Assembly: GCA_944472155.2 (NCBI GenBank)
Contig: OX235279.1
Span: 47,527,564-47,591,563 of the forward strand
Direction of reading: 5' to 3'
DNA length: 64,000 nt
Origin: Trichobilharzia szidati
Taxonomy: Eukaryota; Platyhelminthes; Trematoda; Strigeidida; Schistosomatidae
The notes under the pieces were generated by a model. The model had not been told where the DNA came from and searched no databases. It was given only the letters and a program-made list of their open reading frames with translations. Both the position numbers and the translations under genes were made by a program. Below are positions 43,755-54,629 of this stretch, piece by piece (positions within the stretch are counted from its first letter, which is position 1; the number at the start of each line of letters is the position of its first letter).

Positions 43755-44785
43755 GTTTCTAGGTATAAATCTGACCTAAACAAACTGGTTAGCACTCACG
43801 AGGTGTGCAACATAGATGGCACTGAAATAGAAATCAAGTCGGAAATTAAATACCTAGGCGTCATTCTATCTGCTGATCTTTCCTGGTCGTCTCATATCTT
43901 GGCGATTTCTAAGAAAATATTCCGTCTTACCTTCTACATCAAGAAGTTAAAACATTCTGGTATAACCCAACCCTTACTCCTACAATTCGTTAATTCTCGC
44001 ATCCTGCCTATTATTCTCTACTGTTCCCCCCCCCCCTAGTTTTTCCCGGGCTACTGAAGAAAGACTATAACATATTACGCAGGATGTTAAAGGTTGTCAG
44101 CAGGGTAAGCAACGTGCCACTCAACCAGCTTGTTAATATTCTGGTTGACAGGCACATGGACTCATGTGAAAAATGGGCCAAATCCATTTTATCTAACTCA
44201 CAACTCTCCCCCTGCATGTCATCAGGTAAAACTAGAAGCCTATATAGAAAGCTATATGCTCGCACCAGCAAGTACAAAAACTCAACCATACCCTACTTAG
44301 CTCGTGTTCTGTGCGATGAAGAAAGCATTAGGCGTGATACCTATAACTTATTAAATAGTCCGTCTTTCCAAGTCATATCATTTATAGGTACAACGTTTTC
44401 TTTCTTTTCCTTTTCTCTTTTTTTCTGTTATGTGCAGCTTTGTTTCTTTCTTCCTTACAAACTCTACTTAAAATATTTTTCTTCGTTTTTTCACACTCTG
44501 TATATCTCGACCTTTTTGTTACCGCTTACGCCAGTAAATATGCTAGCATCTACTTTTCTAACACCAAAAACTCTGTTCAATTTTGGCTTTGCTAACGACA
44601 TGCCAATATGTTGCTGTCAAAACTAACTGAGATTACCCTTAATCTATGTAGAATTTTATATATATATTGTTAATGTACAAACTGGATGCAATACTGTAGT
44701 AAAATGCTGAGAATTTCATTCTGTATCACATGTACTGTTTTGAAATAAAGCAAATTATTATGATAATAATAATAATTATTATTAT
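43755..44785 (+). mobile_element. CR1/SR1-like LINE, 3' part
   Basis: 43764-44037 encodes the RT end: RYKSDLNKLVSTHEV, IKYLGVILSADLSWSSH, LLQFVNSRILPIILYCSPPP. A C run (44028-44036) shifts frame, after which 44045-44355 reads LLKKDYNILRRMLKVVSRVS, HMDSCEKWAKSIL, GKTRSLYRKLYARTSKYKNS and IPYLARVLCDEESIRRD. The 3' UTR ends GAAATAAAG and an ATT/ATA tail (44756-44785). 5'-truncated. Confidence 0.9.
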
Positions 44786-45004
44786 TTTTAGGTAATTTTC
44801 AGCACCTGACCTCTAAAATCTAGTAGTTTCTCACTCCTTAATTCTGCTGCTGTTCCAGTTATACAATACATCACTGGTTATATATTTCATTCTTTCATTC
44901 TGTATGCGTTTTGACATTCGGATAGAATGTTTTTTTTAAAAATATGTTCTTTTATAAAGCTGTAAATGTGATCACTTCTTACGCACTAAATAAGCCCTTT
45001 CCTT

Positions 45005-45145
45005 TTCAAGTTAGATCACAGATTAACATCAGTGAGAGAACCTTGAAAACCAAGGAGAATTGAGCATCTGTTTCGGCCTAGTTTCAGATTCTTTGGCACT
45101 ATGCACCTGGAATTGAGAACCCAATAGCTTCACTTCATGAGGCAA
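45005..45145 (-). mobile_element. SINE-B fragment
   Basis: Minus strand: CATAGTGCC-AAAGA, then GAAACTAGGCCGAAACAGATGC, and the tail GGTTTTCAAGGTTCTCTCAC. Core decayed, GAAA kept. Confidence 0.6.
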
Positions 45146-45354
45146 ACCTATGTTGTGTCAACCCACCACAAACTGAGGAGTCCGCCTAATTCCAACGGAG
45201 AATAAGTTTCTCTCTCTGTGGTTTGAAGTTTCAGTAGCAGAGTTATTGTTTTTGTTTGTTTTTTCACGGTGTAAGGTTTCTAGCCCCTTGACCAAGTGCT
45301 ATTCTTCGGGTTCAAAAGCGGATCGCAAACTGTGGTAATCTATAATGGGATCAT

Positions 45355-45655
45355 ATTTTGATTGGACACTAGTAACCAGTGTGATGTTTCTAGTCCTTTC
45401 TTTGGCGCAGACTGAATTCTATCAGTCAGGTTCGCAATGTGGCCACAATTCTAGGAAGCTCGCCATCACGGTGCACATTGCTTTGGTGGTAATAGATGGC
45501 TGAAGGCAATCAGCAGGAAGCCTTGCTCAACCTAGTTTTCGCGCTAGTTGGCAGTCACCAGTCAGCAAGGCGTATTTGCACAACCTTGAAGGAACTCATA
45601 TCTTTTCTGAGATTCGAACTCGCCCCACCCAGTGCTGCACCACCATCATCAAATG
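45355..45655 (-). mobile_element. SINE-D copy
   Basis: Shares with the 50.5-kb copy: TTGATTGGACACTAGTAACC, AGACTGAATTCTATCAGTCA, TTCTAGGAAGCTCGCCATCA, GAAGCCTTGCTCAACCTAG. A minus-strand B-box-like GAGTTCGAATCTCAG is at 45607-45622. Confidence 0.75.
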
Positions 45656-45659
45656 GGAT

Positions 45660-47210
45660 CATATATATACATAAATATGGGAAAATGATATTTGATGATT
45701 AGTGGACTGAGTGTTATACTACAAAGATCTAAAAAGCATGTGCGAGAAATCATGACTACTAAGACAGTTCTCACATTGTCAATCGCCCCATTTATTCGTT
45801 TGTAAACTCTGATTTAGTCGCTCTGCTCATCCCACGATATATACAACCTATGTCAAACAGTGAAATTTTCAGTACAATGTGACAAAGCAGATGAAATATA
45901 ACAGAATTTATTTTATTACTTCTTTTGTCAAAAAAAATACACACAAAGACGAAATTGTTGTCCACTGTCATTCGATGTTTGTTTTTTTTTTGCTTTTATC
46001 TTGTGATTTCTCTGGTTCGTTCATTATTTCGGAATGTTACACAATTGACTGGTCTACATCTCTGTGTGTATGTGTGCGTGGGTGTGTGTGGGTGTTGATG
46101 GTGATGATGATTTTGAATTAAATGTCATGTTAGTGGGAATTTAAGACATAAAAGTTTTTAAGTTGATTATGTTATAATCGTAAACTTTACTAGGTGTAAT
46201 CAGATGTTTAGATGCCCATCTTCGAAATAATTAATAATAATAATAACAATAATAGTAATATAATTCGGATGGACAAGAAAATAGTTGAAGGGGTTAGTAA
46301 GAAACATATCATTCTTGGTGTTAATACGTGTGTAACCATTCTTATTAATTGGTAATCGTGAGAGTTAAATCAGTTGAACAGACAGACAACTAGGAAAAAC
46401 ATTCATCACTTTTCCAAAAAACAGTTTAAAAAATAACAGGCCAGTAACAAAACAAACGACTTCAAAACGGATGGAAAACAGAAGTTCAGTCAGTATAATG
46501 GGGCGGGACACTTTTTATTGATTCGTGGAGAACTGCACATTTCTCTAGTAATCATGATTGATGTGAGAAGTGTAGTTGTCATGATTGAGCATGATGAAGT
46601 TCTAAAATAGGTGCTGGGGGGGGGTTGTAGGACTAAGCAATCTGGTGTTATGTCTGTTAAAACTCATCAGTTTACCAAAAAACACCTAAATTTGATTAAA
46701 TTCTCCGATTTACAACAAAGTGCTCAGAAAATTTGCTCATTTCTGATTTAAAAATCATCTGGGAGATAGGAAATTTTAATTTATTTCGGGAAACCCTGAA
46801 GTGAAACTGAGCCATGGGGGAACTTAATCACTGATTGTCAGTCAATACAACAAAGACATCACCTCAGAATTCTGCCGGTGTTAGAGAGTTATATTCTGAA
46901 CACATGACTTCCAAACCAGTACTTTGGAGTTCGTAGAGCTTACATGAAATTCAGTATGCTAAATAAAGTTTACCCAGATGGGCGTATTATTTACACAGAG
47001 AAGTAACCATTTGACAAGAAAAGTTAGGAGGATGAAAACTGGTCTTCATTTATTCAGAAATAAACCACTGCCAGTAGAATAACTAGACCCGAGGGTGAAA
47101 TTAACTCCTGATAACCTTCTAGGTGAATAAAAACACATTCAAAAAGTTGAAAGCTTGATGTACACATACCGGATAACTAGAAAGTAATCTTCATTCGATT
47201 TAATTCAATT
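45660..47210. other. AT-rich sequence, no gene recognised
   Basis: Holds a TG-rich run (46064-46096), ATA repeats (46230-46262) and a G run at 46616-46624. No coding or RNA signature. Confidence 0.35.
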
Positions 47211-47214
47211 TTAG

Positions 47215-47325
47215 ACTTTTTATCACTCACTGCGGAATGCAGGTGCATCCGCATGATGAGTCCCAAATAGGACGAAATGCGCTTTATTCTGGATTCCACT
47301 GCTAGTCACCATCCACTAGTTAATT
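47215..47325 (+). mobile_element. Sm-alpha-like SINE fragment with near-complete hammerhead
   Basis: GCAGGTGCATCC, then ATGATGA, GTCC-CAAATA-GGAC, GAAATGCGC and TTCTGGATTCCACTGC. Stem II and GAAA are perfect; C3 of CTGANGA is A, and stem I is weakened. The tRNA-like head is missing. Confidence 0.82.
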
Positions 47326-47669
47326 CTATTGAATTTCATTGTAACTTAGTTATTGAATTGATTCAAAGCATTAGAAACCTGCACAAGGCATACATTATTT
47401 GGAATATGGAGCATTAAATGTGATCATTTTAACTCTACATTAACAAAAAGAAAAGAAGGACAAACCATGCAGACACAAAACTGATATGTATTGGAGAAAA
47501 ACCTAAATTAGAGGAAACACCATTATAAGGCCTAGACAGCAAATTCATACAATTCATCGTGTTATCAAGTTTATTAAAAATAAGCATTCCTAAACATTTT
47601 TCTAAGTCACTGTGTTGTTTAGTGAAAAGACGATGCATAATAACCAGAGAAATGACTTTCGAAATTTTC

Positions 47670-47855
47670 AGGTTCGCAGGGATTTGAATCAGTTCCAGTG
47701 TAGATTTCGTCATGAATTAACATAAGTTAAAAAATCATTGGGAACGAGAGAGTACTGGGAATCTTCAGTAGTGCACTACACAGGACTCATTCAGGGATCA
47801 AACTCAGGATTTTCGGGTAACGACGCCATCTCGTCGACTATCCAGACACTTAGTT
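47670..47855 (-). mobile_element. SINE-B copy, ribozyme interior deleted
   Basis: Minus strand: B-box-like GAGTTTGATCCCTG, then CACTACTGAAGATTCCCAGTAC, where about 35 bp of stem II/III is missing, then the tail TTAACTTATGTTAATTCATG. Confidence 0.6.
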
Positions 47856-48574
47856 GAGAATCGGTGGCTGGGATCGTAGCCTGAAGCACCTGGGTGCTAT
47901 CCCCAATAGAGTGATGGGCGGGCGAGTCTGAAGAGTGCCATACTAGGAAGAAACAGTCATCCCTGATTTTCAATGACTGTCTAATTCACAGTAGTTCGTG
48001 ACAGAATTTACACTGACAGAAATAAATGGACTGGAATTTCATGAGTGCTTGACTACCATCTGCTTTCAGTAAAATAATTTCTACCTGTTTGTTCATGTGA
48101 ATGCCGCCATCCTTAAGAAATCTTCAACGTGTTGCAAAGTTTCGAATCGATCTAGCCCAACCACTTTGTCTCAAAACTGAGAACGGAAATTTCTAACGTT
48201 GAAAAAATTGCCAGAGAATGTATTACCGTATACGGAATCAAAATGTTTAACTTCCGATGTAACATTCTATCCAGAAGAAATGTAAGGCTTACGAAAACAC
48301 CTTCAAAAAGTGTTGTCAAAGATTTTCGAGGCATTGGTGCACCTGAAAATCCAGAAAAAAATTCCTCACAATCTGTAGGACCGGTGTGATACATAAACTT
48401 GAAATAGAAACACTTCCACTCGGTCTCATATTTCAAGAAGGCGTGACATTGTTTAATTTACTCTTATTGGTCTGGTCAACATACGCCATGAGACCAAAAA
48501 TTAGTGACTGAAGTCTTCTGTCACATTTCAAATATACCAGACACAGTCAACTCTACCAGAAGTGTCAAGTATTT

Positions 48575-48900
48575 TGAAATAATAGAGGAGATTAGTAGCT
48601 CAGGTGGATGATTTTGATTTGGTTGTGTTCTCTGAGCTGGTTGATTTAATTGCAAAGCTTTCTTTGTCCTCCTGGACAACATCTTCAACGCAAGTTTTAA
48701 TATGAAATTGGTGTAATTGATGAAGTGTTAGTGATTTTCAATTAGGAGACCACTAGAAGATATTTGTAGGTCTGGGTACTCTCTGTCTGCGATAGAAATG
48801 AAGTCATTCGAATTCGCACTAAAACTCCCATTGAAGATGTTGTCTTGAAGGATAATGAAATCAACCAGCTCAGAGAACACAACTAAATCAAAGTGTCACA
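48575..48900. repeat. Foldback repeat, second copy (inverted arms)
   Basis: 48620-48690 is the reverse complement of 48826-48890: GTTGTGTTCTCTGAGCTGG and AACCAGCTCAGAGAACACAA. Each arm holds a motif with TTGAAGA-TGTTGTC: minus strand 48654-48694 (stem II GTTGTCC/GGACAA, then AGAAAGC) and plus strand 48828-48860 (AATGAAA). Same family as 39.3-40.2 kb. Confidence 0.7.
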
Positions 48901-48904
48901 TATT

Positions 48905-49720
48905 AAAGGAATAACCCTTTATCCTACCTAGTTTTTACTTGTGTCGGTGAAATAACCAACTAACCCCGAAATCAGTTATCATGAGCACAGAATTTGTGTG
49001 TCTTCTAAAGACTCAAGTGATTGTCGTGTTGTCTCTTTTTTGTAATTACAAACCATAGTTACTATTTCAGTTATCTAATCAGACTACATTACATCAATAT
49101 GTATATGCGAGAGTGAGTAATCTACTCTGCTCTACTAACAACTTAATGAAACAGTGAGTGGTACTCACTGTAAGTTTCACTGACAACTTAAGTGACTATT
49201 TGCAACAATCACAACTAATTATACTCTTTCAACATGATAGAAAAATAGAAAGGTCATTACGTAACCTTACTGTCACTAGGGTAACAATTACAAACGAGTC
49301 TTCTGTAGAATGTAAACTCAACCTGAGAAATAGATTCATATGTAAGTTTTTTATGTCATTTAGAAACTACTCCGATTACGTAACATGTTCTGGGTGAGAT
49401 TGTTATCTGATGATGTTTGAGTATTGCTGGATTTAAAGAAGTAGGGGTAAATTACCGCTTGTGTGTCAAGTAATTACAGCTTAGTGTGAAATATGAATGC
49501 TGGTCAAAAAAGACTGAACGAGATGTAAGTAGAATTGTAAAATAAATCTATTGGTAATAAATTCAGAAGGATAAAATTGCTACTTCATGCTATAGAAGTA
49601 ATCGTTAAGTCACACAAAATGACTTTATTTAAGAATACATTTCTGATTCCCTCTTAAACTAATACCTATTAGATGATAGGATTTTTCTGGATGTCGATTA
49701 GACTAATTTTAATTGTCAGA
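48905..49720. other. AT-rich sequence, nothing recognised
   Basis: No coding or repeat signature seen. Confidence 0.35.
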
Positions 49721-49724
49721 ATTC

Positions 49725-49900
49725 AACACGAGCCAACATGATTTAGAGATCATTCAAAACTAGAGATTACTGGAAATCTATTTCGTCATATTTTGGGACT
49801 CTTCAGGAATGCACACCAACGACTCAATCAGCGATCGAACTCTCAGGCTTCTAGTTATGAGATCAATCTCGTTTACCATTTAGCCACTTGGGCCATAATT
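49725..49900 (-). mobile_element. SINE-B copy
   Basis: Minus strand: AAGTGGCTAAATGGTAAACG A-box-like, GAGTTCGATCGCTG B-box-like, then CTGAAGA, GTCCCAAAATATGAC, GAAATAG. CTGANGA and GAAA are both retained, but stem I no longer pairs. Confidence 0.68.
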
Positions 49901-50139
49901 CAGACAGCCATAACTTTTAACCTTGTAAAGAAATCTAACAACTTAAATTCATCCAAATATCCACAAGCCCATTAATCTCAACTCACTGATGACTAATGGA
50001 TGGATGTCCTGAAGCAATATTGAGAAGTTGTCCCCGGTGATATCCAACATGTGAAGGTGAAGTCGACGTTCACAGAAGGCGCTGGTGAGCGTAGCACCAT
50101 ACCAGCAGTTGACAAAGTTAGAATTCACAGCTCACTGAG

Positions 50140-50335
50140 TTCCCGTCCAAGTGGCTAAATGGTCAACGAGATCAGTCTAATAACTAGAAGGTTATGGGTT
50201 CGATCCCTGGTGGGACTGTAGGAACGCATTATTGAAAAGTCCCAGAATATTACGAAACAGATGTCCAGCACTCTCTATTTTTGATGATCTCTACCTGATG
50301 TTGGTTCGTGACGGTACCTAGTAACTGAAGGTAAG
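50140..50335 (+). mobile_element. SINE-B copy
   Basis: CAAGTGGCTAAATGGTCAACG (A box) and GGTTCGATCCCTGG (B box) at 50149-50208, then TTGAAAAGTCCC...TTACGAAACAGATGTCCAGC, and the tail GATGTTGGTTCGTGACGG. Inverted relative to the copy 250 bp to its left. Confidence 0.72.
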
Positions 50336-50464
50336 TCATATAACACTTCATTTCACCGAATCCACTGTACTGAGCATTACACTTACTTTGCTGTAATGTG
50401 TGTTATCATTATCACTCCGATGGGAAGAAAATCAGTGGAAAAGAGATAACAACCGTCAATTGTG

Positions 50465-50790
50465 GTTAGGTACTTTGATTGAACACTAGTAACTAGTGTG
50501 ATGTGTTTAGTCCTTTCTTTGGTGCAGACTGAATTCTATCAGTCAGGTTTGCAAAATGCCTACAATTCTAGGAAGCTCGCCATCACGGTGTACATTGATT
50601 TGATGATATTAGATGGTTGGAGGCAATCAGCAGGAAGCCTTGCTCAACCTAGGTTTCGTGGTAGTTGGCACTCACCAGTCAGCAAGGCCTATCAGGAAAC
50701 TAGAAGGAACTCATGTCCCTTCTGAGATTCGAACCCGCGTCACCAAGTGCCGCCTGCAGTCAGACACCAACCAACCATCTAGTAGCTGTG
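50465..50790 (-). mobile_element. SINE-D copy
   Basis: Same sequence blocks as 45355-45655 with the box end better preserved: minus-strand GACGCGGGTTCGAATCTC at 50727-50744 is a clear polymerase III B box. The family therefore appears tRNA-derived. Confidence 0.75.
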
Positions 50791-51059
50791 GTCAGTCCCA
50801 ATCGAATTTCTCTTCAACACATCTTTACTAAACAGATAGACATTCGTCTATCAAATATTAGGCATACAAACTCCCTATACAGTTCAACAACCTACTACAT
50901 TCTAGGTCTCATTCCTTACAGCCATCCCATCGTCATGCTTCAAATACATGAGATAATGCATTAAAAAAACCTGATGACTTCCATCATTTCTCCAGCATAT
51001 CTAAATGTGCTGTATAAGTGAACAAGGTGAAAAAGCCTTCAGGGCTAGTCTTATCACGA

Positions 51060-52450
51060 TTATAATAATAATTATAATTATCATTACTAGCAGGTCAGAT
51101 TAAAATCACACAGTTCAGATCTGTGCCCAATATAATGAGACTTATCCACCGAATATATTATTTTTTTTATCCTCTCGTTCTTTATGAATGAATGGACAGG
51201 TGAGTGAACTCTAAACACCTCATATTCTTCTTGTTGTTGTTTTTTGCCTCCAATGATTGCATCATCATCATTATCGTCTTTCCGTGTCAGCTTCTTCTCA
51301 TCAGCAAACAGACAGACAAACAAAAGAAGTAGGACAGGAACAGACACACTCATGCACACACCACGCGCACACACACACAAAGTTGAATTCCACCCACCTA
51401 CACTCACCTACACCAACCTGCTTGGCACTAAACGAGAAGTAAAAAAAGCATTAACGATGATAATGGTGTGATGTGGCCTCTCCACTTCACCGAGAATTAT
51501 GCTCACCCAACAAACACACACACACACACTAATTTGGTAGCAGCAGTGGGACAGGGGTAGGAAAATATGAGTCTGAATAGCCGAACCACAACAATATTCG
51601 AAGGCATAAATTCACAAAGAAGCTGTTCGATCTGAGAAGATTTCATGTGATGATCAAACACAAAAGGACAGAGACACTGATGGCAACTCTCCACTCATTG
51701 ATTCATTCGTCGTTAGTTGCACCTGGATCCTTCCTGTCCATCTACTATTCATTCATTAATCGTAGGATGTTTTTGTGACATATGTCAAATCATTGGAGCA
51801 TGCATGCGATATTCAATGTGGAATGTGAATATTTGAAAAAAAATTAGAGAATAAATGAATAAATAGACGGGTGAATGTTCACTGGGCAGTGAGTGTTTTG
51901 TCACCCAGATTTGAAACAACTTTTTTATGGTTGTGTTTGTGGTTGTGTTTGTCTGTCAGTCTGTCTCTGTAATGTGTTGGGTCTTAGTGGGTTCGCTTCT
52001 CTCCCTCTCTCTGTCTGTGTTTCGCTCTTTTTGTGACTTCATCAGTGAAGTTGACTTGAGGATTGTGTGTGTGTGTGAATCACTGAGTGAATGAACAGGA
52101 GACATTGGAAATATAGTGTGAATGATTGCGTGACAATTGTAGTTGTGTACGTTATGACGGTGGTGTTGTAGATGTATGTGGTGAGTGTGGCTGGTGGAAA
52201 TGAATGGGGCTAATGCGTGAGTGACTGAATGACTGATAAAGAGTGATGTAGGCGACAATATTAGAAGTAGAAATAGTAGTAGTCGCAGGAGGAGGAAGTG
52301 GAGTAGGAATGGGAGTTGTAGTAATAATAGTAGTAGTATCGCAGTGTGAACATGCAAAGGCATTAATTCAGTTTCATATGTGATTCGAAGTATACCGAAT
52401 GTGGGGAATTGAACTACGCAAAAATGGCTTAAAGAAAGTGATTCCATGCA
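51060..52450. other. Low-complexity region, no gene recognised
   Basis: CA-rich (51365-51385, 51513-51529), GTA/GTAG-rich (52270-52335), TG-rich and GA patches. A 163-codon minus-strand ORF (52447-51956) is Leu/His/Ser/Thr-rich and mirrors the microsatellite composition, so I do not call it a gene. Confidence 0.4.
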
Positions 52451-52730
52451 TAAAATTCAACTGTTTATGGCTCACATCATTATTCTGTTAGAGACCTGAA
52501 GTAATGAATGTGTTTTTCAACGTTCAAGAACCTAACCAACTCAACACTAATGTTGTTGAGTTGCCATGAATTACCATGCTCCCAAAGGTGATCGTGACTC
52601 AGTTTCTCTACTTCAGAATCGGTCTTTTACTCCTTCTTTGTTTATATTTGTTTACTATGCCTGATAATTGAAATGATAAGTATTCACTGACTAAATACAA
52701 ACTAATGTCGACAAAGAAAGGAAGACGAAA

Positions 52731-52783
52731 TTTGCAGTACAAAATGGTATCATCCTATTTCACAGGTTCTCATCAGCTGCAGA
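52731..52783 (-). ncRNA. PLE hammerhead motif (family 1), core retained
   Basis: Minus strand: stem I TCTGCAG/CTGCAAA, core CTGATGA (52776-52770), stem-loop II GAACCTGT, GAA, stem III ATAGGAT/ATTTTGT (seven pairs, several G-U) with a 6-nt loop, cleavage triplet GUA, then CTGCAAA (52737-52731). It lies about 358 bp beyond the PLE stop. All catalytic-core bases are present; stem II is minimal. Confidence 0.72.
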
Positions 52784-53290
52784 CTACCTGAAATTATAAT
52801 GGTTATACAGGTGATAATAAGATACTTTAATGTTTAAGTGGTAGTAGAGAAGAAATACTAGTAAATTGACACATCCAAAATGTAAGCATTACCATTTTTA
52901 GTTTAAGTTTTCATCACCAATTCATACGCTTTCAAAGTAGAAAATAGGGGGGGGAGGGGTAAGACAGAAAACAGAAAAAATTACCAAACAGTGTTAGCTT
53001 GTAGGTTCACATAGCAACTCAAAAAACAAAAGCAGTTACAGTTTATAAGATTGAGATTTGCTCAGTGAGTTGAGATCACTGAATCAGATGACTAAGTAAT
53101 GTAATCAAAATCAAAATTTAGTTACCAAGGTAGTGAGAGGTTAATCACGCTCTGTTTCTGTATGCATAAGTCTGGTTGGTTTGAATCGTTTTGCGATTGC
53201 TTCAGCAAACCTTAGTAAATTTGCTGCCCTTTGTGTATTTAATATTTGAAAGGACATAGAAATCTCTACGAGATGTCCGGTATCAACAAT

Positions 53291-53462
53291 ATGTCTGGTG
53301 GCACAGCGGTTAGGACGCTCGCCGAACATGCACATGGTCTGGGGTTCGATCCCCGGCAGACGCACACCCGATATCAATGGTCAGCTTGCAAAATTTGGGC
53401 TACCGATATCACATGCTGAAAATTTTATACTTGTATCGAAAAAACGGTGTGGAGTCAAGCTG

Positions 53463-53519
<57 letters not shown>
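53291..53519 (+). mobile_element. tRNA-headed SINE with TA tail, inserted in the PLE
   Basis: The head at 53291-53365 has A box GGTGGCACAGCGGTTAGGA, B box GGTTCGATCCCC and partially paired acceptor strands GTCTG/CAGAC. A body of about 95 bp (53366-53460) unlike SINE-C follows, then 28 TA repeats (53464-53519). It replaces about 10 bp of PLE sequence compared with the uninterrupted 32.5-kb copy. CCGGTATCAA (53277-53286) and CCGATATCAA (53368-53377) may be a duplication around the head alone. Confidence 0.7.
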
Positions 53520-53523
<4 letters not shown>

Positions 53524-53911
53524 CACTCTGAGAATATTTGCTTCCTTTCAGACACAGGTTAATATGTTCAGAAAACTGGATAGAAGTCTTTCTTTCCATC
53601 CTACCAATGTACTTGCTCCCGCAAGTACACGTAAATTCATAAATGCAGTTCGAGGTGACGTCAGCAGGGTATTTATCCAGTTTCGAGTGGCTTATAGAAG
53701 AAATGGTGCTGTATGATGTTATAAGTTTAGCTGCAGAGAAGCACCTATTTATTGCACCTTTCAGTCTTTTGTCAGTGTTTTGTGACACTGCATCTCCTTT
53801 CAATGGGAGACAAATAAACACTTTCTTCTTTTCTACAGTTGGGTGTTTCTCTTTCTCATATATTTCTTTGCTATGCTTTTGCATAAATCCTTTTGGATAT
53901 CCATTTCCTCT

Positions 53912-54160
53912 TGTGGTGAGAGATGGTTGCTAGCTAAATTGATTGACAGTAATTGAGGTCAAGGTCAAGATGGACAGGCGGATACAGAACTGACACAGCC
54001 ACAAGAGATGCAAGGTTAACTTTCTGTGAGAAACAACCAGTCAACAGACTGTATTTTCTACTAACATTAACCTACAATAATGTACGTCAAAATCTATAAA
54101 TATGTGTTGATTTTCCGTAATAAACGTTCTGTTGCCTGGCCCTTGTCTTCTGTTGTTACA
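53912..54160 (+). mobile_element. Solo LTR
   Basis: A 249-bp segment beginning TGTGGTGAG and ending GTTGTTACA (TG...CA) is flanked by CTCT on both sides (53908-53911, 54161-54164). It carries TATAAATA at 54095-54102 and AATAAA at 54119-54124, both in plus orientation. It splits the PLE ORF between VEKCL and the next linker residues found joined in the 41-kb copy. No second LTR or internal region is nearby. Confidence 0.72.
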
Positions 54161-54629
54161 CTCTTAGACATTTCTCAACGAAACCTAATTCTTCTTCGAC
54201 CTTGTTCGGTGAACATAGCTTCCTGGCTCTGTCGTACAAAGTCCTCACTAATCCACGTTTATAGCTTATGGGACAAAAGCTGTTATAGTGAAGATATTGC
54301 CCAGTCCAGATTTCTTTTCTATAGATGGACTTTTCGTTCGTACCTTCGTTTGTTCGTTTTACATTTAGGTCCAGGAAATTGAACTCGTCGTTGTGCTCAT
54401 ATTCCATGGTGAATTTGATGTTTGGATAGGTCTCATTGAGGCGATCATATAATACCGATGCGTGATCCATTTCGTAGCAAACAATAAATGTGTCATCAAC
54501 ATATCGGCGATAGTAGGTTGTTCCACTGATAGCAGAACTCAGTTGTGTCTGTTCGAGGTAGCCCAAACTAATGTGAAAACTACTGGATGATATCTTCCTC
54601 ATGCTATGAAGACTATACATAAAACCGAC

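Larger units (their letters stand above)
52690..54570 (-). mobile_element. Penelope-like element (family 1), interrupted by SINE and solo LTR
   Basis: Minus strand: RT end GYLEQTQLSSAISGTTYYRR, YVDDTFIV (54480-54500), FLDLNVKRTNEG, GQYLHYNSFCPIS (to 54161), a solo LTR (53912-54160), then CLPLKGDAV, CIYEFTCTCGSKYIGRMERK (about 53650-53590) and SEHINLCLKGS. A SINE with TA tail (53291-53519) follows, then DTGHLVEISMSFQILN and the end LMHTETERD (stop 53141). The hammerhead is at 52731-52783. 5'-truncated near 54570. Confidence 0.9.

Noticed and set aside
51956..52447. 163-codon minus-strand ORF
   Set aside because: Its Leu, His, Ser and Thr runs follow TA/GTA/CA-rich repeats on the DNA; no domain or signal of coding constraint.
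53447..53716. ORF containing IYIYIY repeats
   Set aside because: Translation of a TA microsatellite plus the wrong strand of a PLE.
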